Positions 1 through 6,467 of a stretch of DNA of 9,515 bases are shown here, one piece after another. Position 1 is the stretch's first letter. Each line of letters opens with the position of its first letter. Source of the stretch: Deltaproteobacteria bacterium. GTDB taxonomy: Bacteria; Desulfobacterota; Desulfomonilia; UBA1062. Below the pieces are notes generated by a model. It did no database searches, was not told the origin of the DNA, and saw only the letters and a program-made list of their open reading frames with translations. Position numbers and translations under genes: made by a program. The stretch spans positions 1 to 9,515 of the forward strand of contig JALNWY010000115.1 of the NCBI GenBank assembly GCA_023230665.1, written 5' to 3'.

Positions 1-98
1 AGACCCTGGGAATGACAGGCTGTGCTGTGCGGCCCGCATGCAAGCGGCCCCGAGCGGCTTGAGCGGCCCCTTTGCGCCGCCTGTTGCAAAAAAAAGGG

Positions 99-116
99 TC
101 CAGGACCTGTCCTGGA
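99..116. repeat. 18-nt palindrome (potential hairpin)
   Basis: The arms tccaggac (99-106) and gtcctgga (109-116) are perfect reverse complements around a 2-nt centre; a physical hairpin would use about 7 bp with a cctg loop. The right arm lies within the first copy of the adjacent 27-bp tandem repeat. No T-run follows on either strand, so it does not look like a Rho-independent terminator. It could be a REP-like element or a protein-binding site, which is inference. Confidence 0.6.
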
Positions 117-159
117 GTTCGCACCCATGATTCCTGTCCTGGAGCTCGCACCCATGATT
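106..159. repeat. Two tandem copies of a 27-bp direct repeat
   Basis: Copies at 106-132 and 133-159 sit head to tail with no spacer and match at 26 of 27 positions; the only difference is T118 against C145. Each begins cctgtcctggag and ends cgcacccatgatt. The period is a multiple of three, but no gene reads through it convincingly. The array ends about 60 nt before the first operon gene, so it lies in its leader or promoter region. It may be a local duplication or part of a dispersed repeat family; copies elsewhere in the genome cannot be seen from here. Confidence 0.85.
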
Positions 160-219
160 GCCGGGCCTCGGGGGCAGGGCATGTGAGAGAATAAAAAAAA
201 GAGGTTGCTTTCGATCGTC

Positions 220-1506
220 ATGCTCCCCTCCGCCGAATCCATTCAGATCATTCTGCCCATCGCGTGCATCCTGCTCCTGGTCATGTCGCTCAAAAACCCG
301 GTGTATGGGGTGATTGCGTACTTTTTCGTCCTCAACGCAAAGCTGGGCGAGATGTATCCCCTGCTCGGGGCCATCCGGTTCGAGCTGCTCGTGGCAGCCT
401 ATGTTCTCTTGAGGATCCTGGTTTCCGGAAAGGGGCTCGGCAATTTTCTGCCCAGGATCAACCCCATCAACAAGGCCTTCTGGGTGCTCTTCGCAGTGGG
501 GATGATCTCGGTGGCCTTTTCCGTAAACCCGGCGGTCTCCTGGAACGAGGGGGGATATTTTCTCCTGAAGATCACGGTCTTCTATGTCATGATCGTGTCC
601 ACGGTCCGTTCATTCGCAGACCTTGCCAAAATCCTCTGGGCCTTTCTCCTGGTCACTGCGTGGATCGCCTATGAGCCGGTGGCCAACTATCTCTCGGGGG
701 TCGTGAGCGAGGAGATGTACGGCGCCGTCGCCTACGGGAGGTTCGGGGCTGCATCCGGCCATGTGGCGCTGGCCAACACCCTCAATCAGGGCATTCCTGT
801 GCTCCTTTACTTTGCCATGACAAACACAAAGAGACTTGTCAGGCTCGTCTCGATCATGATCCTCGCTCTGCTGCTGTTCGGGGTGTACGCCTCGAAATCC
901 AGGGGCGGTTTCCTGGGTCTCATGGTCACCGCCATGGGCGTGGTCTATTTCTCCCGCGACCGGCTCAAGGCAGGGCTCATCGCAGGGGTCTTCGTCACCT
1001 TCTTCCTCACCGTGGCTGCGACCGACTATCTCTCTCACATGTCCACCATCCAGGAGGGGGTCCATGCGAGCAGGACCAGTTCGGACAGGTATCTGGGCCT
1101 GGTGAACGGGATCTCCATGATGATCAAGCGGCCCGTGCTCGGCGTGGGCATCGGCTGCTATGCAGAGGCGCGCAGGCAGTTCTTCCACTATTATTTCTAT
1201 TCCCACAACCTCTATGGCGAGCTGTTCGGCGAGCTCGGTCTGGCGAGCATTGCCTGGTTCTACCTCATCTATCTGGTCTTCAGGCGAACCAGGGCCATCA
1301 AGCGGGCCCTCGAGCGGGCCGGCCCCCGGGATGCCTTCTATTTCAACATCATCACCGCCATACAGCTCGGGCTCTTTGTGAGGCTCTTTGTAGGCAATTT
1401 CACCCACGGCTCCCTTATCTGGTTCTGGTTTCTGATGGCTGCCCTGACCGTTGCCGTTCAGAACATCCTGCTGCAGGAGAAGCACATTCTCCTGCGGCGC
1501 ACCTGA
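220..1506 (+). CDS. O-antigen ligase/polymerase family membrane protein (Wzy_C-like)
   Basis: This is a polytopic inner-membrane protein of 428 aa with roughly a dozen hydrophobic segments. It has a short SKSRGG motif near residues 225-230. A large hydrophilic, probably periplasmic, loop at about 270-330 carries KRPVLGVGIG (about 303-312) and then the family-typical histidine in YSHNLYGEL (His329). This pattern matches the WaaL/Wzy superfamily, which joins undecaprenyl-linked glycans to an acceptor or polymerises repeat units. It also resembles the O-glycosylation ligases found in exosortase gene sets, but no exosortase is in view. The start is uncertain. ATG 220 has GAGG 15 nt upstream (201-204). 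An in-frame TTG at 205 would add five residues but directly abuts that GAGG. A stop at 184-186 limits further extension. It is the first gene of the visible operon, 22 nt before the adenylase gene. The substrate cannot be told from sequence. Confidence 0.87.
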   Translation: MLPSAESIQIILPIACILLLVMSLKNPVYGVIAYFFVLNAKLGEMYPLLGAIRFELLVAAYVLLRILVSGKGLGNFLPRINPINKAFWVLFAVGMISVAFSVNPAVSWNEGGYFLLKITVFYVMIVSTVRSFADLAKILWAFLLVTAWIAYEPVANYLSGVVSEEMYGAVAYGRFGAASGHVALANTLNQGIPVLLYFAMTNTKRLVRLVSIMILALLLFGVYASKSRGGFLGLMVTAMGVVYFSRDRLKAGLIAGVFVTFFLTVAATDYLSHMSTIQEGVHASRTSSDRYLGLVNGISMMIKRPVLGVGIGCYAEARRQFFHYYFYSHNLYGELFGELGLASIAWFYLIYLVFRRTRAIKRALERAGPRDAFYFNIITAIQLGLFVRLFVGNFTHGSLIWFWFLMAALTVAVQNILLQEKHILLRRT

Positions 1507-1511
1507 CAAAC

Positions 1512-1518
1512 AAAGGAG
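1512..1518 (+). promoter_or_regulatory. Ribosome binding site fixing the start of the adenylase gene
   Basis: AAAGGAG lies 10 nt before ATG 1529. It supports that start over the in-frame ATG at 1451, which would lie inside the preceding ligase gene and add 26 residues that look like an out-of-frame reading. Confidence 0.75.
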
Positions 1519-1528
1519 TGGTTACTCC

Positions 1529-2896
1529 ATGCTCAGAAACGTGATCAAGAGCGTCACCTTTCCGCTCATCGCACGCCGGGAGGGTCTGGGAGGGATCATG
1601 GGAAACCTGCGCTCCCTCGAAGAGAGCCAGTTCTGGCCCTGTCACCGGATTGCCGAGCTGCAGCGTGACCGGTTGAAAAGGCTCCTGGTGCACGCCTATG
1701 AGAATACGGACTTCTATCAGAAGAGGTTCGACGAAGCAGGCTTCAACCCCTACACCTTCCGGTATCCGGACCAGCTGATCAAGATCCCGGTCCTCACCAA
1801 GGAGCAGATCCGGGACAACATGCCCAGCCTTATTGCCCGCAATTATGGCCCCGGCGATATCCACTATGCCGAGACCGGGGGGACTTCGGAAGTCAAGATG
1901 CGGTTTTACCGCGACAACAAATGCCTGTCCATGAAAGAGGCGGCCGTCTACCGGTTCGGCCGGTGGGCGGGCTGGGATTTCGGCGACTACCTGGGGCTGG
2001 TCTGGCCGGCCCATCAGGACTTCATGAGCTATGGCACGCTCAAGTCGAAAATGCGAAACGAGCTCTATAAACGGATCGTGCTCTTTGCGTCGGCCGTGAT
2101 CGATGAGAGGGCGTGCAGCGAATACCTCAAGGTGCTCAAGCACAAAAAACCCACCACCATCCTGGCGTTCAGCAGCCCTATCCACGAGCTCGCCAAGTAT
2201 ATGGCCAGAAACAGAATCCACGGATACCGGCTCAAGGGTCTCATCACCACCGGCGAGCCGCTCTACGGCCATCAGCGAAGCCTGGTTGCCGATATGTTCC
2301 ACTGTGATGTCCAGGACTCGTACCGCTCGCGCGAGGCAGGCCCCATGGCCCAGGAGTGCGGGGCCTGCTCGGGCATGCACATCAATGCCGAGTGCCTCTA
2401 TCTGGAGCTGGACAATCCCCGGCCCATGGCATCATCCGGGGACCAGGCCGGCAACGTGCTCGTCACCGACCTGCTGAACTACGGCATGCCCCTGATCCGT
2501 TACTACATGGGCGACACAGCGGTCTTGAGCAACAGCACCTGCCCCTGCGGCAGGGGCCTGCCACTGATGAAAGAGATTGTGGGCCGGGCTCTCGACGTGT
2601 TTGTCACGCCCGAGGGCAGGCTGGTATCGACCATTGCCATGGTGATGTACATGGTGAATGCCGCCCCCGGATTTTTCGGCCAGATGCAGGCCATCCAGGA
2701 TGCTGCGGATCACATCACCCTGAAGATGACCCGCGATATGATTCCCGGCAAAGAAGTCATGGACCACCAGGCCCGAATCGTGGAAAAGCTCTTCGGCGCG
2801 AGGATGCGGATCACCTACGAGTTTGTGGATGAGATACCCCGCGAGAAGTCCGGCAAGTATCTCTTTGCCAAAAGGCAGATCCCGCTGCCTCAGTGA
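1529..2896 (+). CDS. PaaK/CapK-type adenylate-forming enzyme (phenylacetate-CoA ligase-like)
   Basis: This 455-aa protein has the length and motif order of the phenylacetate-CoA ligase/CapK branch of the ANL (adenylate-forming) superfamily. Visible motifs are: the glycine/serine-rich ATP loop ETGGTSEVK (115-123); LITTGEPL (238-245); the adenine-pocket region SYRSREAG (264-271); the hinge-proximal IRYYMGD (323-329); CPCGRGLP (338-345); and a C-terminal EIPREKSGK (435-443) holding the likely catalytic lysine. C277, C280 and H284, with C338 and C340, could form a metal site. Family members activate a carboxylic acid with ATP, often passing it to CoA. In polysaccharide loci such CapK-like proteins are common, but their substrates are mostly unknown. 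It sits between the membrane ligase gene and capA. I infer it activates an acyl or amino acid that decorates the glycan, perhaps for the GNAT protein downstream. It is predicted cytoplasmic. Confidence 0.88.
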   Translation: MLRNVIKSVTFPLIARREGLGGIMGNLRSLEESQFWPCHRIAELQRDRLKRLLVHAYENTDFYQKRFDEAGFNPYTFRYPDQLIKIPVLTKEQIRDNMPSLIARNYGPGDIHYAETGGTSEVKMRFYRDNKCLSMKEAAVYRFGRWAGWDFGDYLGLVWPAHQDFMSYGTLKSKMRNELYKRIVLFASAVIDERACSEYLKVLKHKKPTTILAFSSPIHELAKYMARNRIHGYRLKGLITTGEPLYGHQRSLVADMFHCDVQDSYRSREAGPMAQECGACSGMHINAECLYLELDNPRPMASSGDQAGNVLVTDLLNYGMPLIRYYMGDTAVLSNSTCPCGRGLPLMKEIVGRALDVFVTPEGRLVSTIAMVMYMVNAAPGFFGQMQAIQDAADHITLKMTRDMIPGKEVMDHQARIVEKLFGARMRITYEFVDEIPREKSGKYLFAKRQIPLPQ

Positions 2897-2913
2897 TCCG
2901 AATACAAAGACAG

Positions 2914-2918
2914 AAGGA
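2914..2918 (+). promoter_or_regulatory. Ribosome binding site fixing the capA-family start
   Basis: AAGGA lies 7 nt before ATG 2926 and favours it over an in-frame GTG at 2893 that overlaps the upstream stop codon. The protein from ATG 2926 begins directly with the first strand of the CapA fold, MIKIGFVGD. Confidence 0.7.
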
Positions 2919-2925
2919 CAAAGCC

Positions 2926-4245
2926 ATGATCAAGATCGGTTTCGTGGGCGATATCGCCCTGACGCACAGTTATGACGCCCTGTACGGGGCAAAGGGCCCC
3001 CATTATCCGTTCGAGCGCATCAGGGAGTTGCTTGCCGGGCACGACATCCTGATCGGGAATCTCGAAGCCCCTTTGTGCCTCGGGGGCGAGCCCTATCCCT
3101 TCAAGGTGTGTCTGAAGACCCATCCGGGATATGCCGAAGGCATGAAAGAAGCAGGGATCACCGCCCTGTCGCTGGCCAACAACCACATCCTGGACTATCG
3201 TGAGCAGGCCATGTACGAGACCATGGGCTGCCTGGAGATGCAGGGCATCGGCTGGTTCGGCGCGGGCGCGAGCATCGAGGAAGCGAACCGCCCCGCGATC
3301 ATCGAACGCGGCGGCATCTCGCTCGGGGTCTTGTCACGCTCAGAGGTGACGATCGACTCGCCTTTCTACGCATCAGAACAGGAGCGGGGCATAGCCCCGC
3401 TGGACCTCAAGGAGCTTGCGCATGCAGTAGCTTCGCTCAAAGGCAGGGTCCATGCCGTGGCGGTCTGTCTGCACTGGGGAAAGGAAGACTGGCGCTACCC
3501 GTCCCCTGATCAGGTCCGGACCGCCCATGAAATCATCGATATGGGGGCCGACCTTATCATCGGACATCATCCCCACGTGCTGCAGGGCATCGAACGCTAC
3601 CGCTGGGGTCATATCGCCTACAGCCTCGGCAACTTCCTGTTCTCCGATCTCGACTGGCGATGGGTGAACAGCGAGGGCGAGGTGGTGCATGCATTCATGA
3701 AGCTCAATCGCGCCAGGAGAGAATCCGCTGTTTTCTCGGCCGATATCTCCGAGACAGGCGTCCACCGGGTGAGCCTGACCGGGTGCAGAACCGGCAAAGA
3801 CCTGCGCACCGCCCCAGTGGACAACCCCGGCCGGTTCGAGGCCGGGATGCGGGTCTTGTCGGCCCCCATCACCATGAGAGGCTATGCCGCGTTCTGGTCG
3901 GTCTACGATGAGCTCCGGATCCGGTGGGCCCAGATGAGATATCAGATGAAAAGGGCGCGAAAGGCGTACAAGATCGGCCCCTATCTCATCAGGAAGGCCC
4001 GATCAGGGGCCCCGGCCCGGCCTCATGCAGAAGAAAGGGCCGGTACATGGAAACAGGAGGGCCGGCCGCAGGACGATCACAGGGCCCGATCAGGAACCAT
4101 GCCGGCCCGGACGGAGCCGGCATCTCAGAATGGTGAACCACGGGCAGGAAGCCGGGAGCAGAAACATCGGCAACCCGGCGAAATACACAGGGATCTCGAA
4201 ACACTTGGAAAATACAGACAAAAGAACCACACTCTTATCTCGTGA
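2926..4245 (+). CDS. CapA-family protein (calcineurin-like metallophosphatase fold), cytoplasmic form
   Basis: The CapA/PgsA-type metallophosphatase signature is complete: GD (8-9), GNLE (44-47), LANNH (83-87), CLHWG (181-185), GHHPHV (213-218) and SLGNF (233-237). These supply the histidine, asparagine and aspartate ligands of a two-metal centre. CapA is best known from poly-gamma-glutamate capsule systems, but homologues occur widely in polysaccharide loci with unknown reaction. There is no N-terminal signal peptide or membrane anchor, since the fold begins at residue 2; this differs from the membrane-attached Bacillus CapA. The conserved domain ends by about residue 320-350. The last ~85 residues are basic, hydrophilic and low in complexity, and their DNA overlaps the start of the next gene by 116 nt. 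That tail may be an extension created by loss of an earlier stop. The gene lies 29 nt after the adenylase gene. Family is confident; function is not. Confidence 0.87.
   Translation: MIKIGFVGDIALTHSYDALYGAKGPHYPFERIRELLAGHDILIGNLEAPLCLGGEPYPFKVCLKTHPGYAEGMKEAGITALSLANNHILDYREQAMYETMGCLEMQGIGWFGAGASIEEANRPAIIERGGISLGVLSRSEVTIDSPFYASEQERGIAPLDLKELAHAVASLKGRVHAVAVCLHWGKEDWRYPSPDQVRTAHEIIDMGADLIIGHHPHVLQGIERYRWGHIAYSLGNFLFSDLDWRWVNSEGEVVHAFMKLNRARRESAVFSADISETGVHRVSLTGCRTGKDLRTAPVDNPGRFEAGMRVLSAPITMRGYAAFWSVYDELRIRWAQMRYQMKRARKAYKIGPYLIRKARSGAPARPHAEERAGTWKQEGRPQDDHRARSGTMPARTEPASQNGEPRAGSREQKHRQPGEIHRDLETLGKYRQKNHTLIS
3996..4110. repeat. GC-rich imperfect direct repeat in the capA tail
   Basis: The segment ggcccgatcagg occurs at 3996-4007 and 4083-4094. 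Each copy is followed, after 4 and 7 nt respectively, by ccggcccgg (4012-4020 and 4102-4110). Palindromes ggggcccc (4006-4013) and ggccggcc (4060-4067) lie between or within the copies. The stretch encodes the low-complexity C-terminal tail of the CapA-like protein. It suggests a local duplication or slippage. Confidence 0.6.
4101..4121 (+). other. Potential hairpin just before the deacetylase start
   Basis: Two gccggc arms (4101-4106 and 4116-4121) can pair around a 9-nt loop. The hairpin ends 8 nt before ATG 4130 and would cover the only SD-like GGAG (4113-4116). If ATG 4130 is the start, the hairpin could limit initiation unless ribosomes translating capA open it. This is inference from base pairing only. 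Confidence 0.35.
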
Positions 4246-5299
4246 AGCAAAAGAGAGGATATACCAAGGAATTGCCATAACCCGCTTACCACAGTTTCTG
4301 AACAGGACGCTCTTCAGGAAGGCGCACACTGTCATCACCTATCATGGGGTCAGGAATACAGACCTGGCGATACCGGACGACTGCTTCATCGCAAGGAGCA
4401 GGTTCATCAGCCAGATGCTCTATATCAAGCGGCACTTCACCGTGGTGCCGCTTTCTCAGGCCCTCGCCATGGCGGTATCACGCAGGAGGACCGGGCCGCC
4501 GTTCTTGTCCATCACCTTTGACGACGGTTTTCAGAATGTATATGACAATGCCTTTCCCGTCCTGAAGGACCTGGGTCTTCCCGCAACAGTGTTTCTCGTT
4601 ACGAGCCTGACCGACACCGACGGCACCATCTGGTACTGTGCCCTGAACCATGCGTTTGCAGAGACCAAACAGAGAAGCATTGCGTGGCGGGACCGGCGTT
4701 TCGATCTGACGAACCCGGAAAACCGGGTTCGCGCATGCCGCACGCTTCAGGAAATGCTCAAGGAGATGCCGCACGATGCCCTGGTGCTGGAGGCCGAAGG
4801 CATCATCTCTTCACTCGGATTCGATCCCGGGGGCGGGCTTCCCGAGAACAGCCCATTCCGTATTCTGAACAGCCGCGACATACAGGAGATGCGCAAAAGC
4901 GGGCTCATTGATTTCGGAGCTCACACCCATACCCACTCGATTCTCAGCCTGCTGACCGAAGAGGCGCAGGAGCGGGAGATCAGGTCTTCCATCGACCGCG
5001 TGTGCGAGGTCACGGGGAGGCCGTGCACGCTGTTCAGCTATCCCAACGGCGAAGCAGGCGATTTTGGAGAAAACACCCGGGATCTTCTGATCCGCAACAA
5101 CATAGAGTGCTCGGTGACCATGATGAGAGGCCCGAACTACCCGGACACCGATCGTTTTTGCTACCGCCGATACGGAATCGAAAGCGCCATGAGCGACCAT
5201 AGGTTCATGATGAACGTCCATCACATGGTGTGGGTGAAGCGGTCCATAAGCCGGACGAACAGGCAGTGCCTGAGGCAGGGCTCCGAGCAGATCCACTAG
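4130..5299 (+). CDS. Polysaccharide deacetylase (NodB homology domain)
   Basis: This is a carbohydrate esterase family 4-like protein (389 aa from ATG 4130). The motifs are clear: motif 1 TFDDG (129-133) with the catalytic-base and metal aspartates; motif 2 HTHTH (265-269) with metal-binding histidines; and motif 3 YPNG (304-307). The opening TYHGV (about 70-75) is also typical. An insert of about 100 residues lies between motifs 1 and 2. Such enzymes remove N-acetyl (sometimes O-acetyl) groups from hexosamine-containing glycans. No signal peptide is seen, so it probably acts in the cytoplasm on precursors. The start is poorly defined. ATG 4025 has no SD. ATG 4130 has GGAG at 13 nt. TTG 4205 has AGGGA at 11 nt and would begin near the conserved part. 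All three overlap capA. The first ~45 residues from 4130 are not domain-like. The gene is 9 nt from the GNAT gene. Confidence 0.87.
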   Translation: MVNHGQEAGSRNIGNPAKYTGISKHLENTDKRTTLLSREAKERIYQGIAITRLPQFLNRTLFRKAHTVITYHGVRNTDLAIPDDCFIARSRFISQMLYIKRHFTVVPLSQALAMAVSRRRTGPPFLSITFDDGFQNVYDNAFPVLKDLGLPATVFLVTSLTDTDGTIWYCALNHAFAETKQRSIAWRDRRFDLTNPENRVRACRTLQEMLKEMPHDALVLEAEGIISSLGFDPGGGLPENSPFRILNSRDIQEMRKSGLIDFGAHTHTHSILSLLTEEAQEREIRSSIDRVCEVTGRPCTLFSYPNGEAGDFGENTRDLLIRNNIECSVTMMRGPNYPDTDRFCYRRYGIESAMSDHRFMMNVHHMVWVKRSISRTNRQCLRQGSEQIH

Positions 5300-5308
5300 G
5301 CGGATTCC

Positions 5309-6427
5309 ATGGATATCACCGGTTATCCCGATCTGGGCGCCCCCAAATATGTCCCGCGCATCCGGCCATACCGGCAGGGCGATCTGCACGCATTTGAACG
5401 TTTCTGGAATGCCCAGGCCGGAGAAGCGTTTGCCAAGGAAAGGGTGCGCGCTTTTCAACAACTGCTGAGCGCAAACCCGTTCAGCGACACCCATGACGAT
5501 TATGTGGTGCTCGAACTGGACGGCAGGGTAGCGGCCTATGAGGGTCTGATGCCGTTTCGGTTCAGTGTCTCGGGCCGCGATGTGGATGGATTTATCTACC
5601 ACGACACCATGGTCGCCCCGGAAATGCGGGGCAAAGGCGTGGGCAGGGCGTTTGTTCAAACCATCCTCCGGGACCGGCCCGAGTTTTCCATCGCGGTGTG
5701 GATGAACTCACCCAACAGCCATGTCTTTGAAAAATGCGGGTGGCTGCCCGTGGACGATCTCCCTACCTATGTGAGGGGATACAGCCTGAAAAACATGGTC
5801 AAGACCCGGCATCGTCTCGTCAATGCCGCTGTGGAGCACGCGGCCGGAGAGGCCCTCTCGCTGCTCTGGCGGATTGAGAAGAAGGTGTTCGATTTCTCCG
5901 GCCCGGGATATCACATCGAGCTTGCAGACCGTTTTGATGAGCGGGTCGATGCCTTGTTTCACTGTGTGAAGCACGAGTTCTCATTTATCGCATACCGAAG
6001 CGGCGACATCCTGAACTGGAAGTTTGCGGACAGTCCTGTTTCCCGCTTTGTCAGGCTGATCTGCGTAAAGGGGGATGAAATGCAGGGATACCTGGTCTTT
6101 AAGACCAGGGATGAGCAGGACGGCAGGAGGATCGCGACCATCTTTGATTTTCTCTGCTCCCCCCGCGAGGCGGGTCTGTTCAGGGCCCTGATGAGGCGGG
6201 CCGTGCTCGAGATCGAGAAGGCCGGCCCCGACACGCTGGAAGTGCTGTGCACGGACAGGAGGTTTGCCCGCGTGCTCAAGGCGATGGGGTTTGTGCGCGC
6301 AAGGGAAAACCCCGGCGCGCTCAAGTACATTCATGCCGGGACAGCAGGCCGGCAGGCAGGAATCGAACAGGGCAAAAACTGGTTTTATACCTTTGGCGAC
6401 GGAGACAAGGTTTTTTGGGACTGGTGA
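5309..6427 (+). CDS. GNAT-family acyltransferase with two GNAT-like halves
   Basis: The 372-aa protein holds a canonical N-terminal GNAT domain (about 16-160). It has HDTMVAPEMRGKGVGRAFV (98-116) with the acetyl-CoA pyrophosphate loop R107-G-K-G-V-G112, followed by a strand (AVWMN) and FEKCGW (140-145). A second half (about 200-345) has the strand/helix pattern of a degenerate second GNAT fold: SGDILNWKF (231-239), the strand ICVKGDEMQGYLVFK, IFDFLCSP (278-285) and LKAMGF (323-328). It lacks a clear RxxGxG loop. The second half may bind the acceptor, as in tandem GNAT and Fem-like proteins. The likely role is acyl transfer from acyl-CoA to an amino sugar or lipid-linked glycan in the cytoplasm. 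It starts 9 nt after the deacetylase stop, with GGCGGA as a close-spaced SD (4 nt), so the two are probably translationally coupled. Substrate is unknown. Confidence 0.8.
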   Translation: MDITGYPDLGAPKYVPRIRPYRQGDLHAFERFWNAQAGEAFAKERVRAFQQLLSANPFSDTHDDYVVLELDGRVAAYEGLMPFRFSVSGRDVDGFIYHDTMVAPEMRGKGVGRAFVQTILRDRPEFSIAVWMNSPNSHVFEKCGWLPVDDLPTYVRGYSLKNMVKTRHRLVNAAVEHAAGEALSLLWRIEKKVFDFSGPGYHIELADRFDERVDALFHCVKHEFSFIAYRSGDILNWKFADSPVSRFVRLICVKGDEMQGYLVFKTRDEQDGRRIATIFDFLCSPREAGLFRALMRRAVLEIEKAGPDTLEVLCTDRRFARVLKAMGFVRARENPGALKYIHAGTAGRQAGIEQGKNWFYTFGDGDKVFWDW

Positions 6428-6467
6428 CCCCATCAAAAAATTCTGACGGATCTGTGCAAGGGGAATC

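Larger units (their letters stand above)
1..204. other. Non-coding leader upstream of the polysaccharide operon
   Basis: No convincing gene is seen here. One frame stays open from base 2 to the TGA at 128-130, but its translation is low-complexity and resembles no family I know, so it is not called as the end of an upstream gene. The left half is GC-rich and repeats agcggcccc (43-51 and 62-70); an A8 tract lies at 88-95. The right half holds a palindrome and two tandem 27-bp units, annotated separately. An ATG at 181 is followed at once by TGA. No clear -35/-10 pair was found. The operon promoter may lie here or further upstream. Confidence 0.6.

Noticed and set aside
63..80. GC hairpin (gcggc/gccgc) as a terminator of an upstream operon
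   Set aside because: The stem is only 5 bp with an 8-nt loop and is followed by an A tract, not a T tract, on the + strand. On the minus strand the T tract comes before the hairpin, so neither direction fits.
2..130. Open frame that could be the end of an upstream gene
   Set aside because: It is short, low in complexity, runs into the palindrome and the 27-bp repeat, and shows no conserved residues.
106..159. CRISPR-like repeat
   Set aside because: Two copies abut with no spacer between them, so this is a simple tandem duplication.
610..1509. Long minus-strand open frame (299 aa) opposite the ligase gene
   Set aside because: Its translation is acidic and low in complexity with no family motifs, and it mirrors the codon pattern of the strongly supported membrane protein on the + strand.
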